Shown here in pieces: positions 9,437 through 17,673 of a DNA stretch of 64,000 nucleotides. Positions within the stretch are counted from its first letter, which is position 1. The number at the start of each line of letters is the position of its first letter. Under the pieces are notes generated by a model that saw nothing but the letters and a program-made list of their open reading frames with translations, did no database searches and was not told where the DNA came from. A program made the translations under genes and the position numbers. Source of the stretch: an uncultured Sutterella sp. (GTDB taxonomy: Bacteria; Pseudomonadota; Gammaproteobacteria; Burkholderiales; Burkholderiaceae_F); assembly GCA_949282745.1 (NCBI GenBank), contig CASDQM010000047.1:310001-374000 (forward strand). Direction: 5' to 3'.

Positions 9437-10314
9437 TGTTGACCTCCTACGCATGGGCCTTCAAGGAAACCTGGCGCGGATTGTGCCGCGACGGACGGAT
9501 GCTCGCCCTCGCCACGGTGCTCGCCGGATTCGCGCTCTCCGTGCCGCTTTTCATCTTCACGGTCGTCTACGGGATCTCCGAGCCGATCCGCTCTCTTCCC
9601 ACGGCGGTCGAAATCAGCGTCTTCACGACGGATAAGGCCGACGTCAAGGCGCTCACCGAAGAGATCGAAGCGCTCGAGGAAATCGATTCGGTCCGCCACA
9701 TCCCGAAGGAAACCGCTTTTCGGGAACTGAACGAAGGCCTCGGGGTCAAGCGCAGCAAGATGCACAATCCCCTTCCGGACCTGCTCGTCGCCACCGTTTC
9801 GGACCGGGCCGATCCCGAGGAGATCGAGAAAACGGCCGCCGCCATGGAAAAGCTCGAAGGCGTCGACATGATCGCCTACGAAAGCGAATGGCACACCAAA
9901 CTCACGGTCCTCACCGACGTGGTCCGCACGGGACTTCTCTTTCTCGGCGGCACCATCTTTCTGCTCGTCTCGCTCGTTCTCTGGGCGGCCCTTCGCATGA
10001 CGACCCTTTCGGCGCGCGCCGAAATGCGGGCGCTCTATCTCTTCGGCGCCACGCCTCTCTTCGCGATCCGGCCCTGGGCCTGGCGGGGAACGCTCGTCAT
10101 GCTCGCGGGGGCGCTCCTTGCGATTCTCATCACGGCTTCGGGCATTCACCTTCTCTCCGGCCCGATCGCCGCGGCCGCGGCGATCTACGAAACGCCCCTG
10201 CGTCTGGCTCTGCCGCCCACGCCCTGGTGCGCGTATTTCGTCGCCTTCTCCGCCTTTGCGGGCGGACTCATCGCCGCCTTCTCGGCCCTGGGCGCCTGGC
10301 GCTCGGTCCACTGA
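9433..10314 (+). CDS. ftsX: Cell division protein FtsX
   Basis: 293 residues with the FtsX layout: an N-terminal membrane segment (about 22-43), a periplasmic domain of roughly 130 residues (VEISVFTTDKADVKALTEEI onward) that would contact EnvC, then three C-terminal membrane segments. The start used here is the first ATG of ATGATG at 9433, overlapping the ftsE stop; the upstream open frame is not coding. It works with FtsE at the division site. Confidence 0.93.
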   Translation: MMLTSYAWAFKETWRGLCRDGRMLALATVLAGFALSVPLFIFTVVYGISEPIRSLPTAVEISVFTTDKADVKALTEEIEALEEIDSVRHIPKETAFRELNEGLGVKRSKMHNPLPDLLVATVSDRADPEEIEKTAAAMEKLEGVDMIAYESEWHTKLTVLTDVVRTGLLFLGGTIFLLVSLVLWAALRMTTLSARAEMRALYLFGATPLFAIRPWAWRGTLVMLAGALLAILITASGIHLLSGPIAAAAAIYETPLRLALPPTPWCAYFVAFSAFAGGLIAAFSALGAWRSVH

Positions 10315-10358
10315 GAGTGGTGGTAGCATAAGGTTCGACTTTTCTTTTTTCCGAACGC

Positions 10359-11354
10359 ATGAGCCAAAAGACACAGGACACCACGCCGCTTCTCCCCGCA
10401 CCGCCAGTCGGAGAGGCTCCGCTTCTCGCCGCGCCGAAAAAGGCGGAGAGCCGCGCCGTCGTGCCCTATCGGGCCCCGAAGCCACCCACGCTGGTGGGAA
10501 TCGGCGACCTCGAAGCCTATCTTCGCTTTGCCGAAGCGGCGCCCATGCTTTCGCCCGAAGAAGAGCACTCCCTGGCGCTCGCCATTCACGCGAGCAACGA
10601 CCGCGAAGCGCTGCAGAAGCTCATCATCAGCCACCTGCGTCTCGTCATCTCCATCGCGCGCGGCTATCTCGGCTACGGTCTTCCCTACGCGGACCTCATT
10701 CAGGAGGGCAACATCGGCCTCATGAAGGCCGTCGCGCACTTCGATCCGAACCGCGGCAACCGCCTGATGACCTTTGCCGTGCACTGGATCCGCTCCGAAA
10801 TTCAGGAGTACGTGATCCGCAACTGGCGCATGGTCAAGATGGCCACGACCAAGAACCAGCGCAAACTCTTTTTCAATCTTCGACAGCTCAAGGAAGACAC
10901 GCGCCTTGCGCTCACGAACGAGCAGGCCAACCGCATCGCGCTCACGCTCGACGTCAAGCCCAAGGAAGTCTTCGAAATGGAAGAGCGCATGTACGGGCAG
11001 GACACGAGTCTCGAAACGCCGTCCTCCTCGTCCGACGACGACCGCGACGCGATGACGCCCGCCGACTGGCTTACGAGCGAAGACGACACGCCCGAGGCGA
11101 TGCTCGAAGCCAAGGAGAGGGAGCGTCTCGAAGACGAAGGCATCTACACGGCGCTTCATGCGCTCGACGAACGAAGCCGCCGCGTCATCGAGGCGCGCTA
11201 TCTGCACCGCAACGCCGACGGCGTCGCCAAGCCCGTCACGCTGCAGGAACTCGCCGACGAACTCGGCGTCTCCGCCGAACGTGTCCGTCAGATCGAAAAG
11301 AACGCCCTCAAAAAGATGCGCCTCGCGCTCGAAGAAGAAGAAAATTCCCTCTGA
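10359..11354 (+). CDS. rpoH: RNA polymerase sigma-32 factor RpoH
   Basis: 331 residues, longer than E. coli RpoH (284) because of a Pro/Ala-rich N-terminal extension of about 45 residues. Region 2 (LIISHLRLVISIARGYLGYG, DLIQEGNIGLMKA) and region 4 (ELADELGVSAERVRQIEKNA) are intact. The RpoH box QRKLFFNLR at 167-175 separates it from other sigma factors. Heat-shock promoters are its targets. trmL begins five bases after its stop. The 44-base gap from ftsX has a possible TAGCATAAG promoter element near 10322. Confidence 0.96.
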   Translation: MSQKTQDTTPLLPAPPVGEAPLLAAPKKAESRAVVPYRAPKPPTLVGIGDLEAYLRFAEAAPMLSPEEEHSLALAIHASNDREALQKLIISHLRLVISIARGYLGYGLPYADLIQEGNIGLMKAVAHFDPNRGNRLMTFAVHWIRSEIQEYVIRNWRMVKMATTKNQRKLFFNLRQLKEDTRLALTNEQANRIALTLDVKPKEVFEMEERMYGQDTSLETPSSSSDDDRDAMTPADWLTSEDDTPEAMLEAKERERLEDEGIYTALHALDERSRRVIEARYLHRNADGVAKPVTLQELADELGVSAERVRQIEKNALKKMRLALEEEENSL

Positions 11355-11359
11355 AAACC

Positions 11360-11830
11360 ATGTTTCACGTCGTACTCGTCCACCCGGAAATTCCGCCCAA
11401 CACGGGCAACGTCATTCGCTTGTGCGCCAATACGGGCGCGGAACTGCACCTCATCGAGCCGCTCGGCTTTTCGATGGAGGACAAGCACATGCGCCGCGCG
11501 GGACTCGACTATCACGAGTACGCCGACGTGCGCACGCACGCTTCGTGGGAAGCCTTTCTGGAGGCCTGCCGCCCCGATTTCGGGCGCATGTTCGCCATGA
11601 CGACGAAGGGTTCGCGCCCCTTTGCCGAGGTTTCCTTCCGGGACGGGGATTGGTTTGTGTTCGGGGCCGAGAGCAAGGGACTCCCCGAGGCGCTGCGGGA
11701 GTCGTTTCCGCCCGAACAGCGCATCCGCCTCCCCATGCGGCCGGGCAACCGTTCGCTCAATCTGAGCAACACGGTGGCCGTCACGGTGTTCGAGGCGTGG
11801 CGCCAAAACGGTTACGAGGGCGGCGTCTGA
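11360..11830 (+). CDS. trmL: tRNA (cytidine(34)-2'-O)-methyltransferase
   Basis: 156-residue SPOUT methyltransferase. Conserved blocks are HPEIPPNTGNVIRLCANTGA at the N-terminus, LVFGAESKGLP-type FVFGAESKGLPE in the middle and the trefoil-knot SAM site RPGNRSLNLSNTVAV. TrmL methylates the wobble ribose of tRNA-Leu isoacceptors. The ATG at 11360 lies five bases after rpoH, so translation is probably coupled to the heat-shock sigma factor gene. Confidence 0.95.
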   Translation: MFHVVLVHPEIPPNTGNVIRLCANTGAELHLIEPLGFSMEDKHMRRAGLDYHEYADVRTHASWEAFLEACRPDFGRMFAMTTKGSRPFAEVSFRDGDWFVFGAESKGLPEALRESFPPEQRIRLPMRPGNRSLNLSNTVAVTVFEAWRQNGYEGGV

Positions 11831-11849
11831 GCCGCCCCGAGCGGAAGAA

Positions 11850-12599
11850 TCAGTTCTCTCCGAGTTCATCCTTGTCGATCCCGTGCTCGATCGCGTAGAC
11901 CGCGGCCTGCACGCGGCTCGTGAGGTTGAGCTTGCGCAGAATGCTCTGCACGTGCACCTTCACGGTCGATTCGGCAAGATTCAGACCGCGGGCGACCTCC
12001 TTGTTGGAGAGACCGCGGGCGATCCAAGCGAGCGCCTGTCTTTCGCGGCGCGTCAGAACGGAGGGATCCACGGCCGAGGGCAGGCTCGTCGAGCGCACCG
12101 GACGGGCGGCGGGCTTCGCCGCGGGGGCCGCCTGCTGCACGACGGTGCTGTGCTGCTGGGGCATGTGGCTGAAGGTCGCCTTGAAGCGCTCGAGAAACTT
12201 CGTCATCATCTGCGGCGACATGATGCTCTCCCCTTGCGCGGCCGTGCGCACGGCGCGAAGGAGGAAGTCCTGATCGATGTTCTTGAGAAGATAGCCGCGC
12301 GCGCCCATCGCGAGACATTCGCTCAGAAGCGCCGTGTCTTCACTCACCGTCAGCATGAGAATGGCCAGATTCGGATGCGCCTCGTGCACCTGCTCGAGCA
12401 CGTCCCGGCCGTTCATGCTCGGCATGTCCATGTCGAGCAGCATCACGTCGGCTTCCACCGTGTCGGCCAGTTTTACGCCTTCGAGCCCGTCGCTTGCCTC
12501 GCCGACGACTTCAAAGTCGTCCTGACGCTGCAAAAGTGCCTTGACGCCGCTGCGAAACAACGTGTGGTCGTCCACGAGAAGAATTCGGATGTGGTTCAT
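11850..12599 (-). CDS. NarL/FixJ-family two-component response regulator
   Basis: 249 residues. Receiver domain: acidic pair in LLVDDHTLF, phospho-accepting Asp in VMLLDMDMPSMNG, Thr/Ser and Lys sites in MLTVSEDT and GYLLKNI. A Pro/Ala-rich linker (about 145-175) leads to a LuxR-type HTH (LTRRERQALAWIARGLSNKE and STVKVHVQSILRKLN). The ATG at 12599 is preferred because AGGCAAGG precedes it; an ATG four codons upstream lacks a ribosome site. No histidine kinase is encoded next to it, so the partner and signal are unknown. The NarL-like domain layout suggests control of anaerobic respiration, but that is inference. Confidence 0.88.
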   Translation of the reverse strand: MNHIRILLVDDHTLFRSGVKALLQRQDDFEVVGEASDGLEGVKLADTVEADVMLLDMDMPSMNGRDVLEQVHEAHPNLAILMLTVSEDTALLSECLAMGARGYLLKNIDQDFLLRAVRTAAQGESIMSPQMMTKFLERFKATFSHMPQQHSTVVQQAAPAAKPAARPVRSTSLPSAVDPSVLTRRERQALAWIARGLSNKEVARGLNLAESTVKVHVQSILRKLNLTSRVQAAVYAIEHGIDKDELGEN

Positions 12600-12779
12600 G
12601 CCTTGCCTCATTGCTGATGTTCTTCCTAACGGCCGTCCGAAGGTTCGGCGCGGGCTGCGCCCCGTTCGGACTCCGCCGTCCCTCAGGGCCCGGGAACGGT
12701 CATCCCGGGGCTAAGGAGCAAACTTTTTCCATTTTACCCCGTTCATCAGGACCGATGCGTCCCTCTTTGTCCGAGGGCA

Positions 12780-12818
12780 AACAAAGCAAAACCCGCAGGG
12801 CGGGAGCGCTGCGGGTTT
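12780..12818 (-). terminator. Terminator of secB
   Basis: Perfect 10-bp stem AAACCCGCAG (12789-12798) with CTGCGGGTTT (12809-12818); on the minus strand it is followed by GCTTTGTTTG. It lies 22 bases after the secB stop. Confidence 0.8.
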
Positions 12819-12840
12819 CGTTTGCCGTCGGAGACGGAGA

Positions 12841-13341
12841 TCAGCTCGCCTTGGCGGCGTCGGCCTGGGCGGCCTGCTGCGCGAGACGCTGCTGATAGAG
12901 CATTTCGAAGTTGACTTCGGGCAGATGAACGGGCGGAACGTTCGCGCGCGTCATCAGGTCGGCGAGGTTGCCGCGCAGATACGGGTAGACCATCGTCGGG
13001 CAGAGGACGTTCGTGACGTGCTGAACGGCTTCCTGCGGGATGTTCTGGATGACGAAGAGACCGGACTGCTTGCCTTCGACGAGAATGATCGTGTGTTCGC
13101 CGGCCTTGACCGTGATGGTGCCGCGAACGGTCACGTCAAAGAGATTGTCCTGAACGACCGTCTGGCTCACTTCAAACTGAATGTCCACCTGCGGCTGTTC
13201 CTGCTGCGGCTGCATCAGAATCTGCGGAGCGTTGGGCATTTCGAGCGAAGCGTCCTTCAGGTAGCAGCGCTGCATCTGGAAGACGGGCTGCTGGGCTTGC
13301 TGCTCTTCGTTTTCGGCGTTCTGAATCTCGTTTTCAGCCAT
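12841..13341 (-). CDS. secB: Protein-export chaperone SecB
   Basis: 166 residues. The SecB core is plain: FQMQRCYLKDASLEMPNAP, FDVTVRGTITVKAGEHT and CPTMVYPYLRGNLADLMTRA. N- and C-terminal tails are glutamine- and alanine-rich. As a tetramer SecB holds unfolded preproteins and delivers them to SecA. A rhodanese-like gene lies 109 bases upstream on the same strand. This matches the yibN-grxC-secB neighbourhood of enterobacteria, except that no glutaredoxin gene separates the two here. Confidence 0.97.
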   Translation of the reverse strand: MAENEIQNAENEEQQAQQPVFQMQRCYLKDASLEMPNAPQILMQPQQEQPQVDIQFEVSQTVVQDNLFDVTVRGTITVKAGEHTIILVEGKQSGLFVIQNIPQEAVQHVTNVLCPTMVYPYLRGNLADLMTRANVPPVHLPEVNFEMLYQQRLAQQAAQADAAKAS

Positions 13342-13388
13342 TTTTTCTTTCCTTTCTGGTGTCCGGCTCTGCCGGGACGAAAATGGGG

Positions 13389-13411
13389 CGGGACGCTCGG
13401 ACGGCGTCCCG
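13389..13411 (-). terminator. Hairpin between rhodanese-like gene and secB
   Basis: 8-bp stem CGGGACGC (13389-13396) with GCGTCCCG (13404-13411). On the minus strand it is followed by CCCCATTTTCG, a poor T-tract, so it may be a weak terminator or a processing hairpin. Confidence 0.4.
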
Positions 13412-13450
13412 CGTTCTTTTCATATGGGGACGATTCCCCGTATTTCAAGA

Positions 13451-13849
13451 TCAGTCGAGGGGCATCCCTTCCTTCTGCCAGGCAAAGAGACCGTTCTCGA
13501 GGATGTAGACCTTCTCAAAACCCACGCCGCGCAGAAGCTGGGCGACGGTCTTGGAGAGACCGCCCGTACGGTCCACGAGCACGACGGGACGGCTCTTGTC
13601 GAGTTCGCCGAGACGGTTCTGGATCTGGTCGGCGGGAATGTTGCGCGAAGCGGCGATGCGCGTGCGGCGATAGTCGTCGGCCTTGCGCACGTCGATGACG
13701 ACGCCGTTTTCCTTGTTGACGATTTCCGTCAGGCGCTTGGGCGACACCATCGGGGCGTAGCGGCGCGTGTTGATGACGGGAAGGGCGAGGGCGATCACCG
13801 TGATGACGATCACGATGATCAGAAGGGAATTGTCGAGAAGAAATTGCAT
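13451..13849 (-). CDS. Membrane-anchored rhodanese-like protein, active-site Cys replaced by Asp
   Basis: 132 residues from the ATG at 13849. Residues 8-26 form one membrane segment (SLLIIVIVITVIALALPVI), followed by a rhodanese homology domain (GVVIDVRKADDYRRTRIAAS, then GLFAWQKEGMPLD). This is the YibN layout. The loop that normally holds the catalytic cysteine reads VVLVDRTGG, with Asp93 in place of Cys, so sulfur transfer by the usual mechanism is not possible. It sits upstream of secB as in other proteobacteria; a structural or scaffold role near the Sec pathway is plausible but unproven. Confidence 0.85.
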   Translation of the reverse strand: MQFLLDNSLLIIVIVITVIALALPVINTRRYAPMVSPKRLTEIVNKENGVVIDVRKADDYRRTRIAASRNIPADQIQNRLGELDKSRPVVLVDRTGGLSKTVAQLLRGVGFEKVYILENGLFAWQKEGMPLD

Positions 13850-13995
13850 TTGATTCTGTGCTTTGAGAGTGACGGGTGATCCGTTCACGCGATTATATCG
13901 GCTTTCTCGCGCCGTCCGCCCTTTTGCCGAGACGCTCGGGAAGTCGACGTGTTAGAGTTTTTCCTATCGCTTCACTTTTCCTTCGGGGTCTCACT

Positions 13996-15261
13996 GTGCC
14001 GCTCTTTCGGGTGATCACGCTCGCTACGCTTTCCCTCGTCCTCCTTGCGGGGCCGGGCGCCGTCGACGTGTCCGAAGCGGCCGCCCCCTCGAGCACCCGG
14101 CAGAAGGCCGACGCCGAATCGCAAAAGTCGAAGGTGCAGTCGCGCCTCTCCACCCTGCAGAAGTCGCTCAAGGCCAACGAAGCCAAGAGCGAGGAAACCG
14201 CCAAGGCCCTCAAGGAGGCCGACCAGGCGATTTCCCGCGTCAACCGCAAGCTCAGGGAACTCAACGCCAAAAAGGACAAGGCCCGCACCCGCCTCAAGGA
14301 CCTCGAAGACGACCGCAAAAACGTGGACGTGCGCCGGGCGCAGGCTTCGCAGCACGTGCGCACCATCGCCCGCGCGCAGTATCTCAACCTCAAGCAGCCC
14401 GCCTGGCAACGTTTTCTCGAAGGCGCCAATCCGAGCGAAGTCGTTCGGGAACGGGCGTCCCTGCGCTATCTCGCCCGCGAAGAAACGCGTGCGCTCTCGC
14501 TTCTCGACAATCGTCAGAAGGAAATCGACCGTCTGGCCCGGGCCGCGCAGGACGAGCAGAAAAATCTCGACCGCATCGCGCGCGAGGAACGGGAAAGCCG
14601 GCAGGAACTCGTGCGCGAGAAGTCGGTGCGCGAAAAGACGCTCAAGACCCTTCAGGGCGAGATCCGTTCGCAGCAGGCCGACATCAACAAGCTTCGCAAG
14701 GACGAGCAGCGCCTCGGCTCCCTCATCGCGAACCTCGACAAGAAGATCGAGTCCGAACGCAAGGCCGCCGAGGCGCGGCAGCGCGCGGCTCAGGCCGAAA
14801 AGGCGAAGAAGGCCCGAAGCGGCTCGAAAAAGACGGGCCCCGTGCGGCACCGCGGCGGATCCGCGAAATTCGCGTCGCTCAAGGGAAAGCTCACCCGTCC
14901 GTCCACGGGCCGCATCGTGGCGCGCTACGGCGCCAAGCGCGGCGCCTCGGCCAAATGGCAGGGGCTCCTCTTTCGGGCGCCCGAAGGTTCCGACGTGCGC
15001 GCCTGCGCCGACGGAACGGTCGTCTTTTCCGACTGGCTGCGCGGATTCGGCAACCTCATCATTGTCGACCACGGCGGCACCTACATGACCGTCTACGCCA
15101 ACAACGAATCGATCTTCAAAAACGTGGGGGACCGCGTTAAACAAGGCGAAACAATTAGCTCCGTCGGGCGTTCAGGAGGCGATCAGGACGCGGGCTTATA
15201 CTTCGAGCTCCGCTACAAAGGGAAGCCCGTGAATCCCAGCGCCTGGCTCTCGTCAAAATAA
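13996..15261 (+). CDS. envC: Murein hydrolase activator EnvC
   Basis: About 421 residues if started at the GTG at 13996, which gives a signal peptide (residues 1-30) and no extra upstream sequence; the exact start is uncertain. A long Lys/Arg/Glu-rich coiled coil (about 35-265) precedes a C-terminal LytM/M23 domain. In the LytM domain the metal ligands are missing: WQGLLFRAP replaces the first His motif and LYFELRY the HxH motif. This is the non-catalytic EnvC type, which activates amidases when FtsEX pulls on its coiled coil. ctpA follows 39 bases downstream, the usual envC-ctpA pairing. Confidence 0.9.
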   Translation: MPLFRVITLATLSLVLLAGPGAVDVSEAAAPSSTRQKADAESQKSKVQSRLSTLQKSLKANEAKSEETAKALKEADQAISRVNRKLRELNAKKDKARTRLKDLEDDRKNVDVRRAQASQHVRTIARAQYLNLKQPAWQRFLEGANPSEVVRERASLRYLAREETRALSLLDNRQKEIDRLARAAQDEQKNLDRIAREERESRQELVREKSVREKTLKTLQGEIRSQQADINKLRKDEQRLGSLIANLDKKIESERKAAEARQRAAQAEKAKKARSGSKKTGPVRHRGGSAKFASLKGKLTRPSTGRIVARYGAKRGASAKWQGLLFRAPEGSDVRACADGTVVFSDWLRGFGNLIIVDHGGTYMTVYANNESIFKNVGDRVKQGETISSVGRSGGDQDAGLYFELRYKGKPVNPSAWLSSK

Positions 15262-15300
15262 TTCGCGGCACCGACACTCTTACCGAAACAATACGAGAAC

Positions 15301-16818
15301 ATGTTCCACAATTTTCGCGCCCTAACTCTCATCGGCATCGGCGCCGTCGCCGGCGCCCTCGGCTCCGTGGGCCTGCAGGCCTGCGCCGAGAACAAGGTTC
15401 TGGACCTTCCTCTGCAGGAAATCCGTCAGTTCACGAGCGTCTTCAACGCCGTCAAGGACTACTACGTCGAAGACGTCACCGACAACAAGCTCCTGCAGCT
15501 TGCCGTGGAGGGGATGGTGAGCGGGCTTGACCCGCACTCGAACTTCCTCGACGTGGAAGGCTTCAAGGACATGAACGAGAGCACCCAGGGCGCCTTCGGC
15601 GGCCTCGGCCTCGAGGTGACGAAGGATCCCGCGGGCGTGCGCGTGATTTCGCCGATCGACGACACGCCGGCCGCCCGCGCGGGCGTGCGCGCAGGCGACA
15701 TCATCACGAAGATCGACGGCGAGTCCGTCGCCGACGTGACCCTCAACGACGCCGTCAAGCGCATGCGCGGCGAGCCCGACACCAAGATCGAACTCACCGT
15801 CGCCCGCAAGGGGGAAATGAAGCCCCTCACCTTCCATTTGACGCGCGCCATCATCAAGACGCAGTCGGTCAAGATGCAGAAACTCGACGGCGGCTTCGGC
15901 TACATCCGCATTTCGCAGTTCCAGGAACGCACGACCGAGGACCTCGCCAAGTACCTCAACGAACTCGCCGAAGCGAAGTCCCTCAAGGGTCTCGTTCTCG
16001 ACCTTCGAAACGACCCGGGCGGCCTTCTGCAGGCTGCCATCGGCGTTTCCGCCGCCTTCCTTCCCGCCAACACCGACGTGGTGTCGACGAAGGGCCGCGC
16101 GCCGCAGTCCGACTACGTCTTCAAGGCGATCGAATCCGACTACCGCAGCGGCAACGCCGTTCGCGCGCTCGCCGATCTCACGCCGCTCGCGAAGACCGTG
16201 CCGATCGTCGTGCTCATCAACTCCTCCTCGGCCTCCGCTTCCGAAATCGTGGCGGGCGCCCTGCAGGACCACAAGCGCGCCGTGATCATGGGCGATCGCT
16301 CCTTCGGGAAGGGCTCCGTGCAGACCATTCTGCCGATGACCTTCGGCGACAAGACGGTCGGCGTGAAGCTCACGACGGCCCGCTACTACACGCCCTCGGG
16401 CCGCTCGATTCAGGCCAAGGGCATCGTTCCCGACGTGTTTGTGGACGACACTCCCGTCGGCAACTATCCCTCCTTCCAGGTCCGCGAATCCGATCTTTCG
16501 CACCACCTCGTCAACGAAAACGAGAGCGAAACGGAAGCGAAGAAGAAGCTCGATGAACTCCCCTACGGTGATGAAGACGTGGTCGACATGCCCGACTACA
16601 CCTACTTCTTCGGGGATGAAAAGGACTGGCAGCTCCAGCAGGCCGTGCGTCAGCTCAAGGGCGAAAAGGTCGAGGTTTCGAAGTACCGCGGCAAGCCCAG
16701 GAAGGAAGTGGCCGCTCTGAAGAAGGCCGAGGAAGCGAAGGCCGCCAAGGCGCAAGCCAAGGACGCCAAGAGCGACGCAAAGAAGAAGGAAAAGAAGGAC
16801 GAACCGCAGAAGAAGTAA
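15301..16818 (+). CDS. ctpA: S41 C-terminal processing peptidase (CtpA)
   Basis: 505 residues: N-terminal hydrophobic signal (8-26), a PDZ domain (about 100-185) and a peptidase S41 domain. The Ser nucleophile region is SSSASASE (308-315) and the general-base Lys is Lys337 in SFGKG. The sequence LQAC at 25-28 resembles a lipobox but has Gln at the second position, so lipidation is uncertain. The last 60 residues are Lys/Ala/Glu-rich and presumably unstructured. Tail-specific periplasmic proteases of this type trim envelope and cell-wall enzymes; the location after envC agrees. Confidence 0.95.
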   Translation: MFHNFRALTLIGIGAVAGALGSVGLQACAENKVLDLPLQEIRQFTSVFNAVKDYYVEDVTDNKLLQLAVEGMVSGLDPHSNFLDVEGFKDMNESTQGAFGGLGLEVTKDPAGVRVISPIDDTPAARAGVRAGDIITKIDGESVADVTLNDAVKRMRGEPDTKIELTVARKGEMKPLTFHLTRAIIKTQSVKMQKLDGGFGYIRISQFQERTTEDLAKYLNELAEAKSLKGLVLDLRNDPGGLLQAAIGVSAAFLPANTDVVSTKGRAPQSDYVFKAIESDYRSGNAVRALADLTPLAKTVPIVVLINSSSASASEIVAGALQDHKRAVIMGDRSFGKGSVQTILPMTFGDKTVGVKLTTARYYTPSGRSIQAKGIVPDVFVDDTPVGNYPSFQVRESDLSHHLVNENESETEAKKKLDELPYGDEDVVDMPDYTYFFGDEKDWQLQQAVRQLKGEKVEVSKYRGKPRKEVAALKKAEEAKAAKAQAKDAKSDAKKKEKKDEPQKK

Positions 16819-16840
16819 GGTTTCCTTCTCCTTACCCCAC

Positions 16841-16876
16841 GGGGCGTGCGGCATTGGGCCCGTGCGCCCCTTTTTC
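16841..16876 (+). terminator. Terminator after ctpA
   Basis: GGGGCG (16841-16846) pairs with CGCCCC (16865-16870), with an inner CGG/CCG extension, followed by TTTTTC. Confidence 0.8.
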
Positions 16877-16899
16877 TTCCCCGTTGGACGAGACACACG

Positions 16900-17673
16900 A
16901 TGCATCCCGAACTCATTGAACGACTGAGCCGACAGACCCTCCTGCCGCAATTCGGCGAAGAGGGCCGCGACCGAATCGCCGCCGCCCGCTTTCTCGTGAT
17001 CGGCGCGGGCGGACTCGGCTCCCCCGCCCTGCAGTATCTCGCCGCCTCGGGCGCGATGCGTATCACGGTCGCCGACGGCGACGAGGTGTCGCGCTCGAAC
17101 CTCTCGCGCCAACTTCTGCACGACGAGAGCCGTCTCGGCATGAACAAGGCCGAGAGCGCCGCCGTGGCGCTCTCGCGCATCAACCCCTTTGCGGAGATTA
17201 CGAGCGTTCCCCGCTACGTTTCAGAGGAGGAACTCGCGACGCTCGCCCGTCAAAGCGACGTCGTTCTCGACTGCTCGGACAACCTCGCCACGCGCTTTGC
17301 CGTGAACGACGCCTGCGCAAAAACCGGCACGCCGCTTGTCTACGGCTCCGCCGTCGGTTTTTCCGGACAGGCCTCCGTCTTTGACTTCCGACGGGAAGAT
17401 TCCCCTTGTCTACGCTGTCTCTTTGAGCCCGACGCCGCCGAAAACGACGTCAAGGCGGCCAAGGCCGGCGTTTTCTCGCCGCTCACGGGCTTCATCGGCG
17501 TTCTGCAGGCCTCCGAAGCCCTGAAGCTTGCGGCGGGACTCGAGTCGCCCCTGTGCGGGAAGTGGTTTTCGGCGGATCTGCTGACGATGCGCTTTTCGCA
17601 GATCCGCTTTCCCCGCGACCCGCACTGCCCGGTGTGCGCTCAGAGAGAGGAAGGAAGCGGCACCAAAGCCTGA
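16900..17673 (+). CDS. ThiF/MoeB/HesA-family E1-like adenylyltransferase
   Basis: 257 residues. The dinucleotide-binding VIGAGGLGSPALQYL (33-47), the ATP-contact SRSNLSRQ (64-71) and DCSDN (124-128) define an E1-like enzyme that adenylates the C-terminus of a ubiquitin-like sulfur carrier such as MoaD or ThiS. Zinc would be held by Cys170/Cys173 and Cys243/Cys246. The position that is often a cysteine before AGV (as in ThiF) reads KAAKAGV, so a thioester or persulfide at that site is unlikely. No carrier gene lies nearby. The ATG at 16900 is used because the upstream frame covers the terminator. The gene overlaps the convergent sppA end by 34 bases. Confidence 0.88.
   Translation: MHPELIERLSRQTLLPQFGEEGRDRIAAARFLVIGAGGLGSPALQYLAASGAMRITVADGDEVSRSNLSRQLLHDESRLGMNKAESAAVALSRINPFAEITSVPRYVSEEELATLARQSDVVLDCSDNLATRFAVNDACAKTGTPLVYGSAVGFSGQASVFDFRREDSPCLRCLFEPDAAENDVKAAKAGVFSPLTGFIGVLQASEALKLAAGLESPLCGKWFSADLLTMRFSQIRFPRDPHCPVCAQREEGSGTKA

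Noticed and set aside
6521..9454. Long minus-strand open frame of about 977 codons opposite ftsY, ppx and ftsE
   Set aside because: It mirrors three well-supported genes and its composition (Arg/Gly/Asp/Glu/His-rich) is that of an antisense frame in GC-rich coding DNA.
11360..11376. parS-like TGTTTCACGT at the trmL start
   Set aside because: Only one half of the palindrome matches; the other half reads CGTACT. Similar half sites occur elsewhere, for example near 33338.
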